Shown piece by piece: positions 9,173 through 18,870 of a stretch of DNA of 64,000 nucleotides (its first letter is position 1; the number at the start of each line of letters is the position of its first letter). The DNA comes from Nannocystis punicea (GTDB taxonomy: Bacteria; Myxococcota_A; Polyangia; Nannocystales; Nannocystaceae). The notes under the pieces were generated by a model. The model did not search any database. It was not told the origin of the DNA and saw nothing but the letters and a program-made list of their open reading frames with translations. The DNA lies in contig NZ_CP114040.1 in assembly GCF_026965555.1 (NCBI RefSeq), forward strand, positions 1,860,001 to 1,924,000, read 5' to 3'. Made by a program: the position numbers and the translations under genes.

Positions 9173-11878
9173 TCGGCGACCGATCGTGACGGACAGGCGG
9201 GCGGCCTCGGCCTCCGCCTCGAGCTGGCCCAGGGGCCAGGTGGACCGCGGGTCCGGCTCCACGCCGGCCCGGCCGACCTGGCGCCCGGGCTGCGCCTGGC
9301 GGCGCTGGTGGCCGAGCCGGTCGGCGAGGCGCGGCCGCGCTCGACGGCGGCGCTGCGCGAGGGCTGCTGGCGCGCGCTCGAGGCCCGCCTCGAGGTGAGC
9401 GCAGAGGCGCTCACGGCGGCGGCGCAGGCGCTGCGCGGGGCGCCGATCGGGAGCTGGCCGATCGGCCAGGTCACTGTCGACCTGGCCGGCGAGTTCGCGG
9501 TGCTCACGCTCACGGGGCCCCGCGACGACGGCTGGCCGGCGCTGGCGCAGATCGAGCTGACCGCGACGGCCGAGGCCGGAGAGATCTGCGTGCGCGCCCG
9601 TCGCGTGTGGGCGACGGGGCCGCTCGCGCCGTCGGGGGCCGCGCTGTGGCAGACGGTCGCCCGCGGCCTGGCGCGCGGGCGCGAGGGGGTGGTGGCGCTC
9701 GACGGGGCGACGCTGCGGGTGCGGCCCGAGTGGCTGCTGCGCCGGGCGTTCCGCGCGTCCGGGGCCGTCCCGCCGCGCACCCGCGGGCTGCAGGTGACGC
9801 GCGTGCGCGGGGAAGGCCGCGGGCTGCGGGTGGTGCTCGGCGACATGGCGCATGGGGCAGGTGCGGAAGGGCATGCGCGGAAGGGCATGTCCGAAGAGAC
9901 CGGGATGTATGGACATGCTCCAAGGGGCATGTCCGAAGCGCCCGACGATCCGCTGGCCGAGCTGCGCGCGGCGCTGCGGGCCGGCGACCGCGCGGCGGCG
10001 CTGGCGGCCCTCGGCTACGCGCCGGCGCCGACGCACCCGGGCGCGCGCCGGCTGACGCGGGCGCTGGCGCAGGTGCAGGCCGAGCTGCTGCGCTTCCGCG
10101 ACCGCGCGGGGGCGGCCGCGGCGGTGCGCGCGTGGCTGGCGGCCGCGCCCGACGACCCGGAGGCGTGGTGGCGGGTGATCGTGGCCCAGGCGCGGGCGGG
10201 CGAGCCGGAGGGCGTGGTCCGGGGGCTGGCGGCGCTCGAGCGGATGCCCGCCCCGCCGGCGACCCGGCTGCGGCGGCGGGCGGCGCGGGCGCTGGTCGAG
10301 GCGGAGCAGCTCGGCTCGGGCGCTCGAGCGCGGGCTGTCCTCGAGGACATGTCCTGGGGCGCGGGGGCGGCGGAGCAACCGGGCGCGGGCGGGCGGGCGC
10401 GAGCTGTCCTCGAGGACATGTCGTGGAGCGGCGGGCCGGCGGCGCAGGCCGCTGCCTGGCGAGCGCTGGCGATCGCGCGGGCCGGCGATCCGCAGGTGGC
10501 GGGCGAGCAGGTGGAGGCGGCAATGACGGCCGCGCTGGCCGCAGGGGCGCGGTGCGAGCGGCCGTGGTGCGAGGAGGCCGAGCTGCACGCGCGGGTCGCC
10601 GCGGCCGGTCGTCGCTGCGGCCGCGACGTGGCCGAGGCCGAGCGGGCAGCCAGCGAGATCGTCGAGGCGGCGCTGCGGCTGGCGCAGGGCGGCGGGCCGG
10701 CGCAGCTCGGCGAGCAGATCGCGGCGCGGACGGGGCGCGTCGATCGCAAGCGCGTGCGCACGGAGCTGCAGGCGCGCGCGGCTCGCTCGCTCGACGCGGG
10801 GGCGATGCTGGCGCTGGCGGAGATGGTCGAAGAGACAGGTGAGCGGGCGCGGGCGCGAGCGCTGCGGCAGGTCGCGGGGTTCCTGCTGCCGGGGTGCGCG
10901 GTAGCAGAGGCTCTGCGCGACTGCGAGAGCGCGACGGCGGAGTTCGGGCTCGGTTCCGCGACGGAGAGGACCGGCGACGCGGTCGTGCTCGCGGGCGCGA
11001 ACCAGTCCTCGACGGCGACGGACGGGGCGCCCCTCCCGGAGAGTCTTGCGCCGGGAGCCGCGGGCGATCACGGCGAGGCGACGCCGGCCGACGATGCTGC
11101 GTGGTGGGTGAGCGACGAGGCCGGCGAGCCGCGGGAGGCGATTCGTCGCAGCTTGCGGGAACTGGTGAGCGCGACGGCGGGGATCCGCGCAGCGCGCGAG
11201 CTGACGTCGGCGGACCCGGGCGAGGCGGCGCAGGTGCTCGCGCTCGTCGAGCCGGAACTGACCCGGCTGCGAGCGGCGACGGGGCTGCGCCTGCCGGTCC
11301 GCGTCGGCCGCGGCGGGCCGGAGGGCGGAGTGGCCATTCGCAACGAGCGCGAGCCGGCGATCGTGGTGTACCCGGGGATCGTCCGCGAGGACGCGCGCGA
11401 GCGGCGGTTCCGCCTCGCGCTGGCGGCGGAGCTCATCCGCGGCGGTCTGGCGATCGCGCTCGATCCCGCGGGCGCTTCGCTGCACGAATTGCTGGCAGCG
11501 CTGGCGTGGCTGGGCGAGCCGGCGCTGGTGCCGACATTGCCGGGGGCGCAGACGATCGTGCGACTCTGGCAAAAGCGCGGGGTGACGCCGGAGCGATTCA
11601 CGCCGGCGCTGCGGGCGCGCCTCGCCGGCCAATTGGAGAGATGGCGCGCCGACGCGGCGAGCGTGACGCGACTGGCGACGCTCCTGCGCGGCGATCATTG
11701 TTTGGCGGCGGCCCGCCTGGCCGGGGCGTTCGACGGGGCGCTGCTGGCGATCGGGCGCGACGCGAAATTGTCGGCGCCGGTCGACGAGGCGGCCGCGCGG
11801 CGGGTGGGCGCGACCGACGAGGCGCAGCGGCTGTTCCGCGCCGCCGGTCTGTTCTTCCCCGCGGGGCAAGAGACATGA
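9167..11878 (+). CDS. Large hypothetical protein with embedded repeat-encoded segments
   Basis: This 903-residue Ala/Arg/Glu-rich protein has no signal peptide or obvious membrane helix. The middle (about 260-600) looks like helical tetratricopeptide-type solenoid; the C-terminal part (about 670-890) is a separate globular region. I do not recognise the family. Three segments come from the 14-nt repeat: a Gly/His/Met-rich linker at about residues 225-258, two copies of ARAVLEDMSW at about 388 and 411, and VEETGE near 553. This suggests the repeat has expanded in flexible loops. It overlaps the downstream acetyltransferase by ATGA. Confidence 0.7.
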   Translation: MASATDRDGQAGGLGLRLELAQGPGGPRVRLHAGPADLAPGLRLAALVAEPVGEARPRSTAALREGCWRALEARLEVSAEALTAAAQALRGAPIGSWPIGQVTVDLAGEFAVLTLTGPRDDGWPALAQIELTATAEAGEICVRARRVWATGPLAPSGAALWQTVARGLARGREGVVALDGATLRVRPEWLLRRAFRASGAVPPRTRGLQVTRVRGEGRGLRVVLGDMAHGAGAEGHARKGMSEETGMYGHAPRGMSEAPDDPLAELRAALRAGDRAAALAALGYAPAPTHPGARRLTRALAQVQAELLRFRDRAGAAAAVRAWLAAAPDDPEAWWRVIVAQARAGEPEGVVRGLAALERMPAPPATRLRRRAARALVEAEQLGSGARARAVLEDMSWGAGAAEQPGAGGRARAVLEDMSWSGGPAAQAAAWRALAIARAGDPQVAGEQVEAAMTAALAAGARCERPWCEEAELHARVAAAGRRCGRDVAEAERAASEIVEAALRLAQGGGPAQLGEQIAARTGRVDRKRVRTELQARAARSLDAGAMLALAEMVEETGERARARALRQVAGFLLPGCAVAEALRDCESATAEFGLGSATERTGDAVVLAGANQSSTATDGAPLPESLAPGAAGDHGEATPADDAAWWVSDEAGEPREAIRRSLRELVSATAGIRAARELTSADPGEAAQVLALVEPELTRLRAATGLRLPVRVGRGGPEGGVAIRNEREPAIVVYPGIVREDARERRFRLALAAELIRGGLAIALDPAGASLHELLAALAWLGEPALVPTLPGAQTIVRLWQKRGVTPERFTPALRARLAGQLERWRADAASVTRLATLLRGDHCLAAARLAGAFDGALLAIGRDAKLSAPVDEAAARRVGATDEAQRLFRAAGLFFPAGQET
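9841..9938. repeat. Seven-unit 14-nt repeat array inside a coding region
   Basis: Cores at 9841, 9855, 9869, 9883, 9897, 9911 and 9925 in perfect 14-nt phase. Examples are GGGCATGTCC GAAG and GGACATGCTC CAAG. The fifth core is decayed. Because 14 is not a multiple of three, each unit is read in a different frame, yet the frame stays open. Confidence 0.85.
10331..10427. repeat. Two copies of a two-core hairpin repeat inside a coding region
   Basis: TGTCC-TCGA-GGACA occurs at 10336-10349 and again at 10405-10418, each followed by the rest of a core (ATGTCC or ATGTCG). The copies are 69 bp apart, so both are read in the same frame and give the same peptide. Confidence 0.8.
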
Positions 11879-11898
11879 CTGAAGAGACAGGTTTATTC
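11871..11898. repeat. 14-nt repeat units at the acetyltransferase start
   Basis: AGACATGACT, spacer GAAG, AGACAGGTTT, spacer ATTC. The ATG at 11875 is the centre of the first core, which also contains the TGA stop of the upstream gene. Confidence 0.75.
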
Positions 11899-12411
11899 AT
11901 TGTCACGGAGCGCCTGCAGATCCGCCGGTTCCGCTTGGAGGACGCGCCGATCCTCGCGGCCTACCGCTCGGACCCGGAGGTGGCGCGCTATCAGGGGTGG
12001 ACAAACTTCGACGAGGCCGGGGCGCGTGAATTCATCGCCGGGCTGCAGGGCGGCCGGCCGGGGGTGCCGGGCGTGTGGTATCAGTTCGCGCTGGCGCTGC
12101 TGTCCGAAGGGACATTGATCGGAGACATCGGCCTGCGCGTAATCGCGGGCGAGCCGACCACCGCCGACATCGGCTATACGTTGATGCGGGCCCAGCAGGG
12201 TCGCGGCCTGGCCGGCGAGGCGGTCCGCGCGGTCTGCGAATACGCGTTCTCGCGGCTCGGGGTGCGGCGGATCCAGGCGACCGTCGACGACCGCAACGCG
12301 CGCTCGCTGGCGCTGGCGCGGCGACTGGGGATGACCGAGGAGGCGGCGGTCGAGACGATCTGGCGCGGCGAGGCCTGCGTCGACCGCATCTTCGTGCTGA
12401 CGCGCGGGTGA
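11875..12411 (+). CDS. GNAT-family N-acetyltransferase (RimJ/RimL type)
   Basis: This 178-residue cytoplasmic protein resembles ribosomal-protein or small-molecule acetyltransferases of the RimJ/RimL group. It has the start ITERLQIRRF-like strand (here VTERLQIRRFRLED), the acetyl-CoA-binding region around GYTLMRAQQGRGLAGEAVRA (about residues 101-120), and the late motif DDRNARSLALARRLGM. The substrate is unknown. The start ATG overlaps the upstream stop (ATGA) and lies in a 14-nt repeat core, so translational coupling is likely. Another repeat hairpin (12101-12114) is embedded in the coding region at LLSEGTL. Confidence 0.88.
   Translation: MTEETGLFIVTERLQIRRFRLEDAPILAAYRSDPEVARYQGWTNFDEAGAREFIAGLQGGRPGVPGVWYQFALALLSEGTLIGDIGLRVIAGEPTTADIGYTLMRAQQGRGLAGEAVRAVCEYAFSRLGVRRIQATVDDRNARSLALARRLGMTEEAAVETIWRGEACVDRIFVLTRG
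12096..12119. repeat. Single repeat hairpin inside the acetyltransferase gene
   Basis: TGTCC-GAAG-GGACA is a perfect 5-bp stem with a 4-nt loop, and both half-cores fit the 14-nt unit. Confidence 0.6.
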
Positions 12412-12448
12412 ACAGCTTGCCGGGCCCGGGCGTGCCGCGTCCCGTGGA

Positions 12449-12802
12449 CTAACGGTCCAGACCCGCGACCGGCGGCTCAATCCCGATGACCCATTCGGCG
12501 AGGGACCGTGCGCGTTCGCTAGCGTCCGGCTCGTCGGAGTGCGCAAGCAATCGGAGCGTGTCACTGGCGATCCCGAAGGCGACCTCGCTCGGCACGATGA
12601 ACCAAGTCGGATGTCCCGAGGAGGATGGATTGCCGAGCGGGCGCCAGTCGTTTGCGTTCCAACGCAAGGCCAGACACGGTTTCCCGTCCCACTCGCCGGT
12701 GGCGACGGAAAAGGACTCGGGGTCGCCTTGGTAGACCACCTGCTTCAGGTGCCAGTGGTCGCGGGGAGAACGAACATCGCCAGGCTCAACGCGATGGGTC
12801 AT
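12449..12802 (-). CDS. Small hypothetical protein
   Basis: This 117-residue soluble protein contains a Trp-rich core (WHLKQVVYQGDPESFSV, CLALRWNANDW, HPTWFIVPSEVA) and an acidic Glu/Asp end. I chose ATG at 12802 because the frame upstream is Arg/Pro-rich and looks non-coding; a longer form could start at 12919. No family is recognised. Base use is slightly less GC-rich than its neighbours, which may indicate a mobile accessory gene. It converges on the acetyltransferase gene. Confidence 0.65.
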   Translation of the reverse strand: MTHRVEPGDVRSPRDHWHLKQVVYQGDPESFSVATGEWDGKPCLALRWNANDWRPLGNPSSSGHPTWFIVPSEVAFGIASDTLRLLAHSDEPDASERARSLAEWVIGIEPPVAGLDR

Positions 12803-12948
12803 GCCGTCAGGATAGGCCGAGTCGACCTCTGTCGGAGGGTATTGCAAAGTTTTTGGGTGTAGCGTCGGATGCTCTCCCCTGGCGCTTGTCTCACGAGGCG
12901 CGCGCCGTCGGACGCCCATCGGCTCGGGTTACGATGCCGGTGCACGAC

Positions 12949-14571
12949 ATGTCCGCTCGTCTTCGAGATCTCCTGGCTGCGCTCGCCCTTCCGTCTCTGC
13001 TCGTTCACTGCAGCGCCGTGTCTTCTCCAAGGACCGTGCCGCCGGACTCCGAGGCGAGGCAGACTCCGGAGCCGCCTGTCCGCGTAGGTCCGGAAACAGA
13101 CGTCGAGGTGCGTCCGCACGAGGGCCGCACGCCGGCGAGCGCTGCCGCTCCATCCGCGGTCTGCAAGATCGTCGTCGAGCACGGCACGATCCGCGACGAG
13201 AACGAGGCCGCGGTGCCGTACGAGATCGGGACGCTGTACGTCCCCGAGAGCCGCGGCAAGGCCGACAGCCGGCTGATCGCCGTCGGCTTCGCGCGGATCA
13301 AGGCGGCGGCGCCGACCGGGGCGCCGCCGGTGTTCTGGTTGCCGGGCGGGCCAGGCCTCAGCGTGCTCGGGGCGTTCGCCGGCAACGACATGGGCAAGCT
13401 GCGGACGTGGCTCGGCCTGCGCGCCGTCGGCGACCTGGTCGTGCTCGAGCAGCGCGGCTACACGCAGCGCGGCGAGATGCTGATGGGCCGGCGCGAGGCG
13501 TGGCCGCTGGACAAGCCCGCTTCGGTGCAGGCGGAGGCGGAGGGCATGCGGGCGCGGGCCAGAGCTGCCGTGGCGGCCAACCCCGACAAGGATCTGTCCG
13601 GCTACGACATCACCGAGTTCGCCGCGGACGTCGACGACCTGCGCCGCGCGCTCGGCTACGACAAGATCAGCCTGTTCGGCGGCAGCTTCGGCTCGCAGTG
13701 GAGCCTGGCGGTGATCCGGCTGCGCCCGCAGATCGTCGCGCGCGCGGTGCTGTCGTCGGTGGAGCCGCTCGACAACGGCTACGACATGCCGTCGCACGTG
13801 TTCGCGTCGCTGCAGCGGATCGCCCACGACGCCGACCGCGATCCGGGGCTCCAGCCGTACCTGCCACCCGGAGGCGTGATGGCGGCGGTGCGGGCCCTGC
13901 AGGCGCGATTCGCCCGCGGGCCGGTGCGCGTGCCGGTGCGCGACGGGGGCGGGCGAGCCCGGCCCGTCGTGCTGGGCGCGGAAGACTTGCAGCTGGCGCT
14001 GCTGTCTCACACGCAGGAGGGCGAGCGCTGGCCGGCCTTCATCCTGTCGCTGTATCACGAGCACTATGATGATTGGGCGCGGGAGACGATCGAAGAGCGG
14101 CAGGCGGGTGATTCGATCCTGATCGGCCCGCTGGTGGACAGCAGCCTCGGCGTGAGCGCGGAGCGCGAGCACCTGCTGCGCACCGACCCGGCGCTGGCGC
14201 TGCTCGGGACCTGGAACTTCGAGGCGAACATCGCCTCGGCCCCCGACTGGCCGACCCGCGACATGGGCGACGAGGTCCGCAGGCCGGTCGTCAGCGACGT
14301 CCCGGTGGTGTTCGTGCACGGCGACTGGGACACCTCCACGCCGATCGACAACTCCCTCGGCCTGCTGCCGTACTTCCGCAACGGCCACCTGATCCAGGTC
14401 CACCGGGCGGGGCACGACGGGGCGTTTTATCAGCTGAGGACCGAGCCGGCCGCGAAGCAGGCGGTCTACGAATTTTTAAAAGATGGGCGCACCGAGGGGC
14501 TGCCGACGGACGTGGTCTTGCCATTGCCCCGCTTCGAGCTGCCCGGCTTCCCGCCGCCGCGGAAGCGGTGA
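12949..14571 (+). CDS. Lipoprotein alpha/beta hydrolase (prolyl/tripeptidyl aminopeptidase-like)
   Basis: A lipoprotein signal ends at Ser-Leu-Leu-Val-His-Cys21. The mature enzyme has the alpha/beta-hydrolase layout of secreted aminopeptidases: an oxyanion loop PVFWLPGGPG, the nucleophile elbow GGSFGSQ (Ser246), a late acid in VFVHGDWDTSTP and a catalytic His in VHRAGHDG. This predicts a serine exopeptidase or esterase attached to the envelope. Two starts are possible: ATG at 12934 or ATG at 12949. I prefer 12949 because it gives a compact signal peptide and lies, like several neighbours, in a repeat core (CGACATGTCC). Confidence 0.82.
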   Translation: MSARLRDLLAALALPSLLVHCSAVSSPRTVPPDSEARQTPEPPVRVGPETDVEVRPHEGRTPASAAAPSAVCKIVVEHGTIRDENEAAVPYEIGTLYVPESRGKADSRLIAVGFARIKAAAPTGAPPVFWLPGGPGLSVLGAFAGNDMGKLRTWLGLRAVGDLVVLEQRGYTQRGEMLMGRREAWPLDKPASVQAEAEGMRARARAAVAANPDKDLSGYDITEFAADVDDLRRALGYDKISLFGGSFGSQWSLAVIRLRPQIVARAVLSSVEPLDNGYDMPSHVFASLQRIAHDADRDPGLQPYLPPGGVMAAVRALQARFARGPVRVPVRDGGGRARPVVLGAEDLQLALLSHTQEGERWPAFILSLYHEHYDDWARETIEERQAGDSILIGPLVDSSLGVSAEREHLLRTDPALALLGTWNFEANIASAPDWPTRDMGDEVRRPVVSDVPVVFVHGDWDTSTPIDNSLGLLPYFRNGHLIQVHRAGHDGAFYQLRTEPAAKQAVYEFLKDGRTEGLPTDVVLPLPRFELPGFPPPRKR

Positions 14572-14611
14572 GGCTGTCTCATGGGGCATGTCTCATGAGA
14601 CATGCCGTTCA
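14570..14611. repeat. 14-nt repeat array between convergent genes; perfect 20-nt palindrome
   Basis: GAGGCTGTCT CATG GGGCATGTCT CATG AGACATGCCG TTCA: three units. The array starts in the TGA stop of the hydrolase. Bases 14586-14605 form a perfect 20-nt palindrome. Its position between two converging genes suits a bidirectional transcript-end hairpin, though there is no T tract. Confidence 0.8.
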
Positions 14612-14622
14612 CTCGCGGGTCG

Positions 14623-15708
14623 CTATTGGAAGGCGTACCACCACAGCGGGACCGCGTCGCCCTCGCTCATGGTGTAATAGCCGGAGGCGTCGGGGGCGAC
14701 GGTGAGGGTCTCGCCCTGGGTTTCGAGGGCGAGGGGGATCGTGCAAGGCGTACCGGCGAAGGCGTCGGCGATGGTGGCTCCGGGCGGGCGCAGCCACAGG
14801 AACGCCTGGGCGTAGGTGCGGACGGCGATGAAGTCGCCGGCGGGCGAGATGTCGCCGCCGGTGGCGACGACGGCCGGGAAGTCGATCGGCGCGACCTCCT
14901 CGAGGGTGTACGGGCCGCCGGCGGCGACCGGGCCGGGCAGGCGGAAGATCCGCGTCGGGTCGCCCTTGGCCACGATCACGAGGTCGCCGGTCTGCGGGTC
15001 GATCATCAGGGTCTCGGCGTTGTGCGGCTCGTCGGGGTAGACGAGCTCGATCGCCTCGACGCCGGTGACCGTGACGGTCGCGCCGGCCGCGGCCGCGGCG
15101 TCGGGCTCGGGCACGCGGTAGAGGGTGACATTGGGTCGCACCTCGGGGTTGTCGCCGATGTCGCCGAAGTACAACCATTCGCCCTCGTCCGGACCTGGCC
15201 CAGAGGACATGTCCTCCCAGTCGATGGCGATCGCGCCCTCGACCTCGAAGGTGCCGAGGCGTGTGCCGGCGGCGTCGATGGCGAAGAAGCGCGGCTCGTC
15301 GCCGGAGTCGTTGTGCAGCCAGAACACGTCGGGCTGGGTGCGGCTGGCGACCAGGCCGGAGGTCTCGTAGATCTGGTCGTCGGCGACGATGCTGACCTGC
15401 GCCGGCGGAGCGACCGCGGGGCAGCGCGTGAGGCCGCCGGTGGTGGTGTCGTCGCCGGTGGTGGTCGAGGGCGCGGTGGTGGTGACTTCGCCGGTGGTGG
15501 TGGTGCCGCCGTCGCTGTCGCCGGTGGTGACGGGCGCGCCGGTGGTGACGGGCTCGGTGGTGGTGGTGTCGGTCGAGGTCGTGGTGGTGGATTCGGCGGT
15601 GGTGCTGCTCGCGGACGCACCGGCGGGTCCGGCGTCGTTGCAGGCGATCACGAGGGACGCGGCGGCGAGGACGATGCGAGGGGAAGCCACGGGGAGCGAG
15701 GATAACAT
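14623..15708 (-). CDS. Thr-rich-linker lipoprotein with beta-propeller-like domain
   Basis: A lipoprotein signal (lipobox Leu-Val-Ile-Ala-Cys23) is followed by a Thr/Ser/Gly/Asp linker of about 70 residues and then a globular domain of about 250 residues. The domain has repeating Asp/Gly-rich blades (for example VFWLHNDSGDEPRFFAID and WLYFGDIGDNPE), which suggests a beta-propeller like those of esterase-like phytases or SdiA-regulated-type proteins. It is probably displayed on the cell surface; the function is unknown. A 14-bp perfect palindrome (15203-15216) matching the repeat core lies in the coding region at WEDMSSGP. Confidence 0.8.
   Translation of the reverse strand: MLSSLPVASPRIVLAAASLVIACNDAGPAGASASSTTAESTTTTSTDTTTTEPVTTGAPVTTGDSDGGTTTTGEVTTTAPSTTTGDDTTTGGLTRCPAVAPPAQVSIVADDQIYETSGLVASRTQPDVFWLHNDSGDEPRFFAIDAAGTRLGTFEVEGAIAIDWEDMSSGPGPDEGEWLYFGDIGDNPEVRPNVTLYRVPEPDAAAAAGATVTVTGVEAIELVYPDEPHNAETLMIDPQTGDLVIVAKGDPTRIFRLPGPVAAGGPYTLEEVAPIDFPAVVATGGDISPAGDFIAVRTYAQAFLWLRPPGATIADAFAGTPCTIPLALETQGETLTVAPDASGYYTMSEGDAVPLWWYAFQ
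15203..15216. repeat. Isolated repeat core as a 14-bp perfect palindrome
   Basis: GAGGACATGTCCTC, inside the lipoprotein gene. Confidence 0.55.
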
Positions 15709-15791
15709 CGACGGCCGGCGTGGTCGCGACGCGGGCGTCACATGCAAGGCGGCGGCTTCACCGGTCGTCCGCGAACGCCTATCCTCGGCCG

Positions 15792-16466
15792 ATGGAATTC
15801 GCGTGTCACGCGGTGGTCGTGCGCTCGGACGCGGTGAGCCAGGCGTGGCCGTGGCCGCACTGGATCGGGGCGTCGCCGACGGAAGAGCGACGCGCCGACT
15901 TCGTGGCGCAGTCGACGTCGATCCACCCGTATCGACGCGGGGAATTCCTCCGCACGATCGCTCTGACGGGTGCGCTGGATCGACTCGAGGTCGGGACTGT
16001 GATGGCGGCGATCGCGGCGTACGGGCGCGCCGACGACGACGAGGTCGAGGCGTCGGCGGCGGCGGCGGTGCGGCGGATCCTCGACTGCGAGCAGGTGATC
16101 GTCGGCGGGGGGATCGAGGTGAGCGTCGACGGGGAGGTGGTGGTGACGCCCCAGTGCTGCGGCGGGCTCGAGCAGTGGCGCGAGTGGCTCGAATTCCTCG
16201 ACGGCGGGCCGGAGCCGTGGGGCGGGCATGGCCCGATGCTGCGGGTGACGCGAATGGGGTCGGGGGCGATCGCGCTGGGCTATGAGGATTCGACCGAGCG
16301 CCTGGTCGCGCCGGAGCGGCTGCGCGCGGCGCTGGAGGCGGTCGAGGCGGAGCTGGCGGCATTCACTGCGCTGCTGGCGGGGTGGGCCGAGGTGCACGTG
16401 CCGGGGCTCGCGGATGCGCTGGTCGACAAGCTGGGGCATGACCTGGCGCTGCGGTCTCCGCGCTGA
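15792..16466 (+). CDS. Hypothetical protein
   Basis: This 224-residue acidic soluble protein starts at MEFACHAVVVRSD. It contains a Cys-Cys-Gly-Gly-Leu segment with many aromatics (GLEQWREWLEFLDGGPEPWGG, about residues 120-140) and a C-terminal helical region. It has no signal peptide. It may be a member of a small family of unknown proteins with compact alpha/beta fold; I do not recognise it. It lies immediately upstream of the PP2C gene on the same strand (117 bp apart). Confidence 0.7.
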   Translation: MEFACHAVVVRSDAVSQAWPWPHWIGASPTEERRADFVAQSTSIHPYRRGEFLRTIALTGALDRLEVGTVMAAIAAYGRADDDEVEASAAAAVRRILDCEQVIVGGGIEVSVDGEVVVTPQCCGGLEQWREWLEFLDGGPEPWGGHGPMLRVTRMGSGAIALGYEDSTERLVAPERLRAALEAVEAELAAFTALLAGWAEVHVPGLADALVDKLGHDLALRSPR

Positions 16467-16582
16467 GGTGGCGAGTCTCCACCCGACCTGGGGAGGGGCG
16501 CGCGGGGTGGGGTGCGGAGTCGCCAGGGGGGGATGACTTGTCGCGGGGTTGGCCGCGGCGCGCGACTTGGAAGGGGGAGGGC

Positions 16583-17344
16583 ATGCATGCCTTCATCGCC
16601 AGTGCGCACACGTTCGTCGGTCGTCGCAAGCACAACGAGGACGCTTATTTGCTGGATCCGGTCGAGGGCGTGTTCGCGGTCGCCGACGGCATGGGCGGCT
16701 ACGCGGGCGGCGAGGTGGCGAGCCGGCTGGCGGTCGAGTCGCTGGCGGAGTTCTTCCAGCACGTGGCGGCCGACGCCGAGGCGACCTGGCCTTACGGGCT
16801 CGATCCGTCGCTGAGCCTGGCGGAGAACCGGGTCGACGCGGCGATCCGCCTGGCGAACCGGCGGATCTGCGCGAGCCGTCAGGGGACGCTGCGCGACATG
16901 GGCTCGACGATCGCGCTGGTGTCGCTGCTGGGGGGCTCGGCGATCGTGGCCCACCTCGGCGACAGCCGGGTGTACCGCCTGCGCGAAGAGACAGGTGGGC
17001 CGGCGCTCGAGCAGCTGACGCGCGACCACTCGCTGTACGAGCAGCTGCGCGAGGGCGGGGTGGCGGTGCCGCCGCTGGCGGAGTTCGGCTACGCGAACGT
17101 GATCACGCGGGCGCTGGGGCCCCACGAGGAGGAGCGGCCGGAGCTGCACCGCGTCGAGGTGCGGCCCGGCGACCGCCTGCTGCTGTGCACCGACGGGCTG
17201 ACGGGGCCGCTGACGCCCGAGGCGATCGCAGGGCTGCTCGCGGCGGGGCCGGTCGAGGAGGTGTGCGAGCGGCTGGTCCACGAGGCGTTCCTCGCCGGGT
17301 CGCGCGACAACATCACTGCGGTCGTGATCGCGGTGATGGATTGA
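16583..17344 (+). CDS. PP2C-family Ser/Thr protein phosphatase
   Basis: This 253-residue cytoplasmic phosphatase has the metal-binding motifs of bacterial PPM enzymes: RKHNEDAYLLD, VFAVADGMGGYAGGE, AHLGDSRVYRL, LLLCTDGLTGPL and GSRDNITAVVI. ATG at 16583 is chosen because a strong purine-rich ribosome site (GGAAGGGGGAGGG) precedes it; 16538 would add a non-conserved Arg-rich leader. It should reverse phosphorylation by Hanks kinases such as the one at 18871. A repeat core (16989-16998) encodes the Glu-Glu-Thr-Gly-Gly loop. Confidence 0.94.
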   Translation: MHAFIASAHTFVGRRKHNEDAYLLDPVEGVFAVADGMGGYAGGEVASRLAVESLAEFFQHVAADAEATWPYGLDPSLSLAENRVDAAIRLANRRICASRQGTLRDMGSTIALVSLLGGSAIVAHLGDSRVYRLREETGGPALEQLTRDHSLYEQLREGGVAVPPLAEFGYANVITRALGPHEEERPELHRVEVRPGDRLLLCTDGLTGPLTPEAIAGLLAAGPVEEVCERLVHEAFLAGSRDNITAVVIAVMD

Positions 17345-17360
17345 CGGCGGGGGAGCGAAA

Positions 17361-17412
17361 GTGCATGTTCGATTGCACATGTCGATGAGAGCATGTGCGA
17401 TCGAGCATGTCT
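17361..17412. repeat. Four-unit 14-nt repeat array between convergent genes
   Basis: GTGCATGTTC GATT GCACATGTCG ATGA GAGCATGTGC GATC GAGCATGTCT, in perfect phase, filling almost the whole gap between the PP2C gene and the sigma54 activator gene. Confidence 0.85.
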
Positions 17413-17422
17413 TAAAGGTCAC

Positions 17423-18781
<1,359 letters not shown>

Positions 18782-18870
18782 GGGGGCAGCATAGCGGCCT
18801 CCGGCGCGGAAGAGCGGGCCGGCAGACGAGGAGACGACAGGGGGCGCGACATCGCGTAGTCTGGCTCCTC

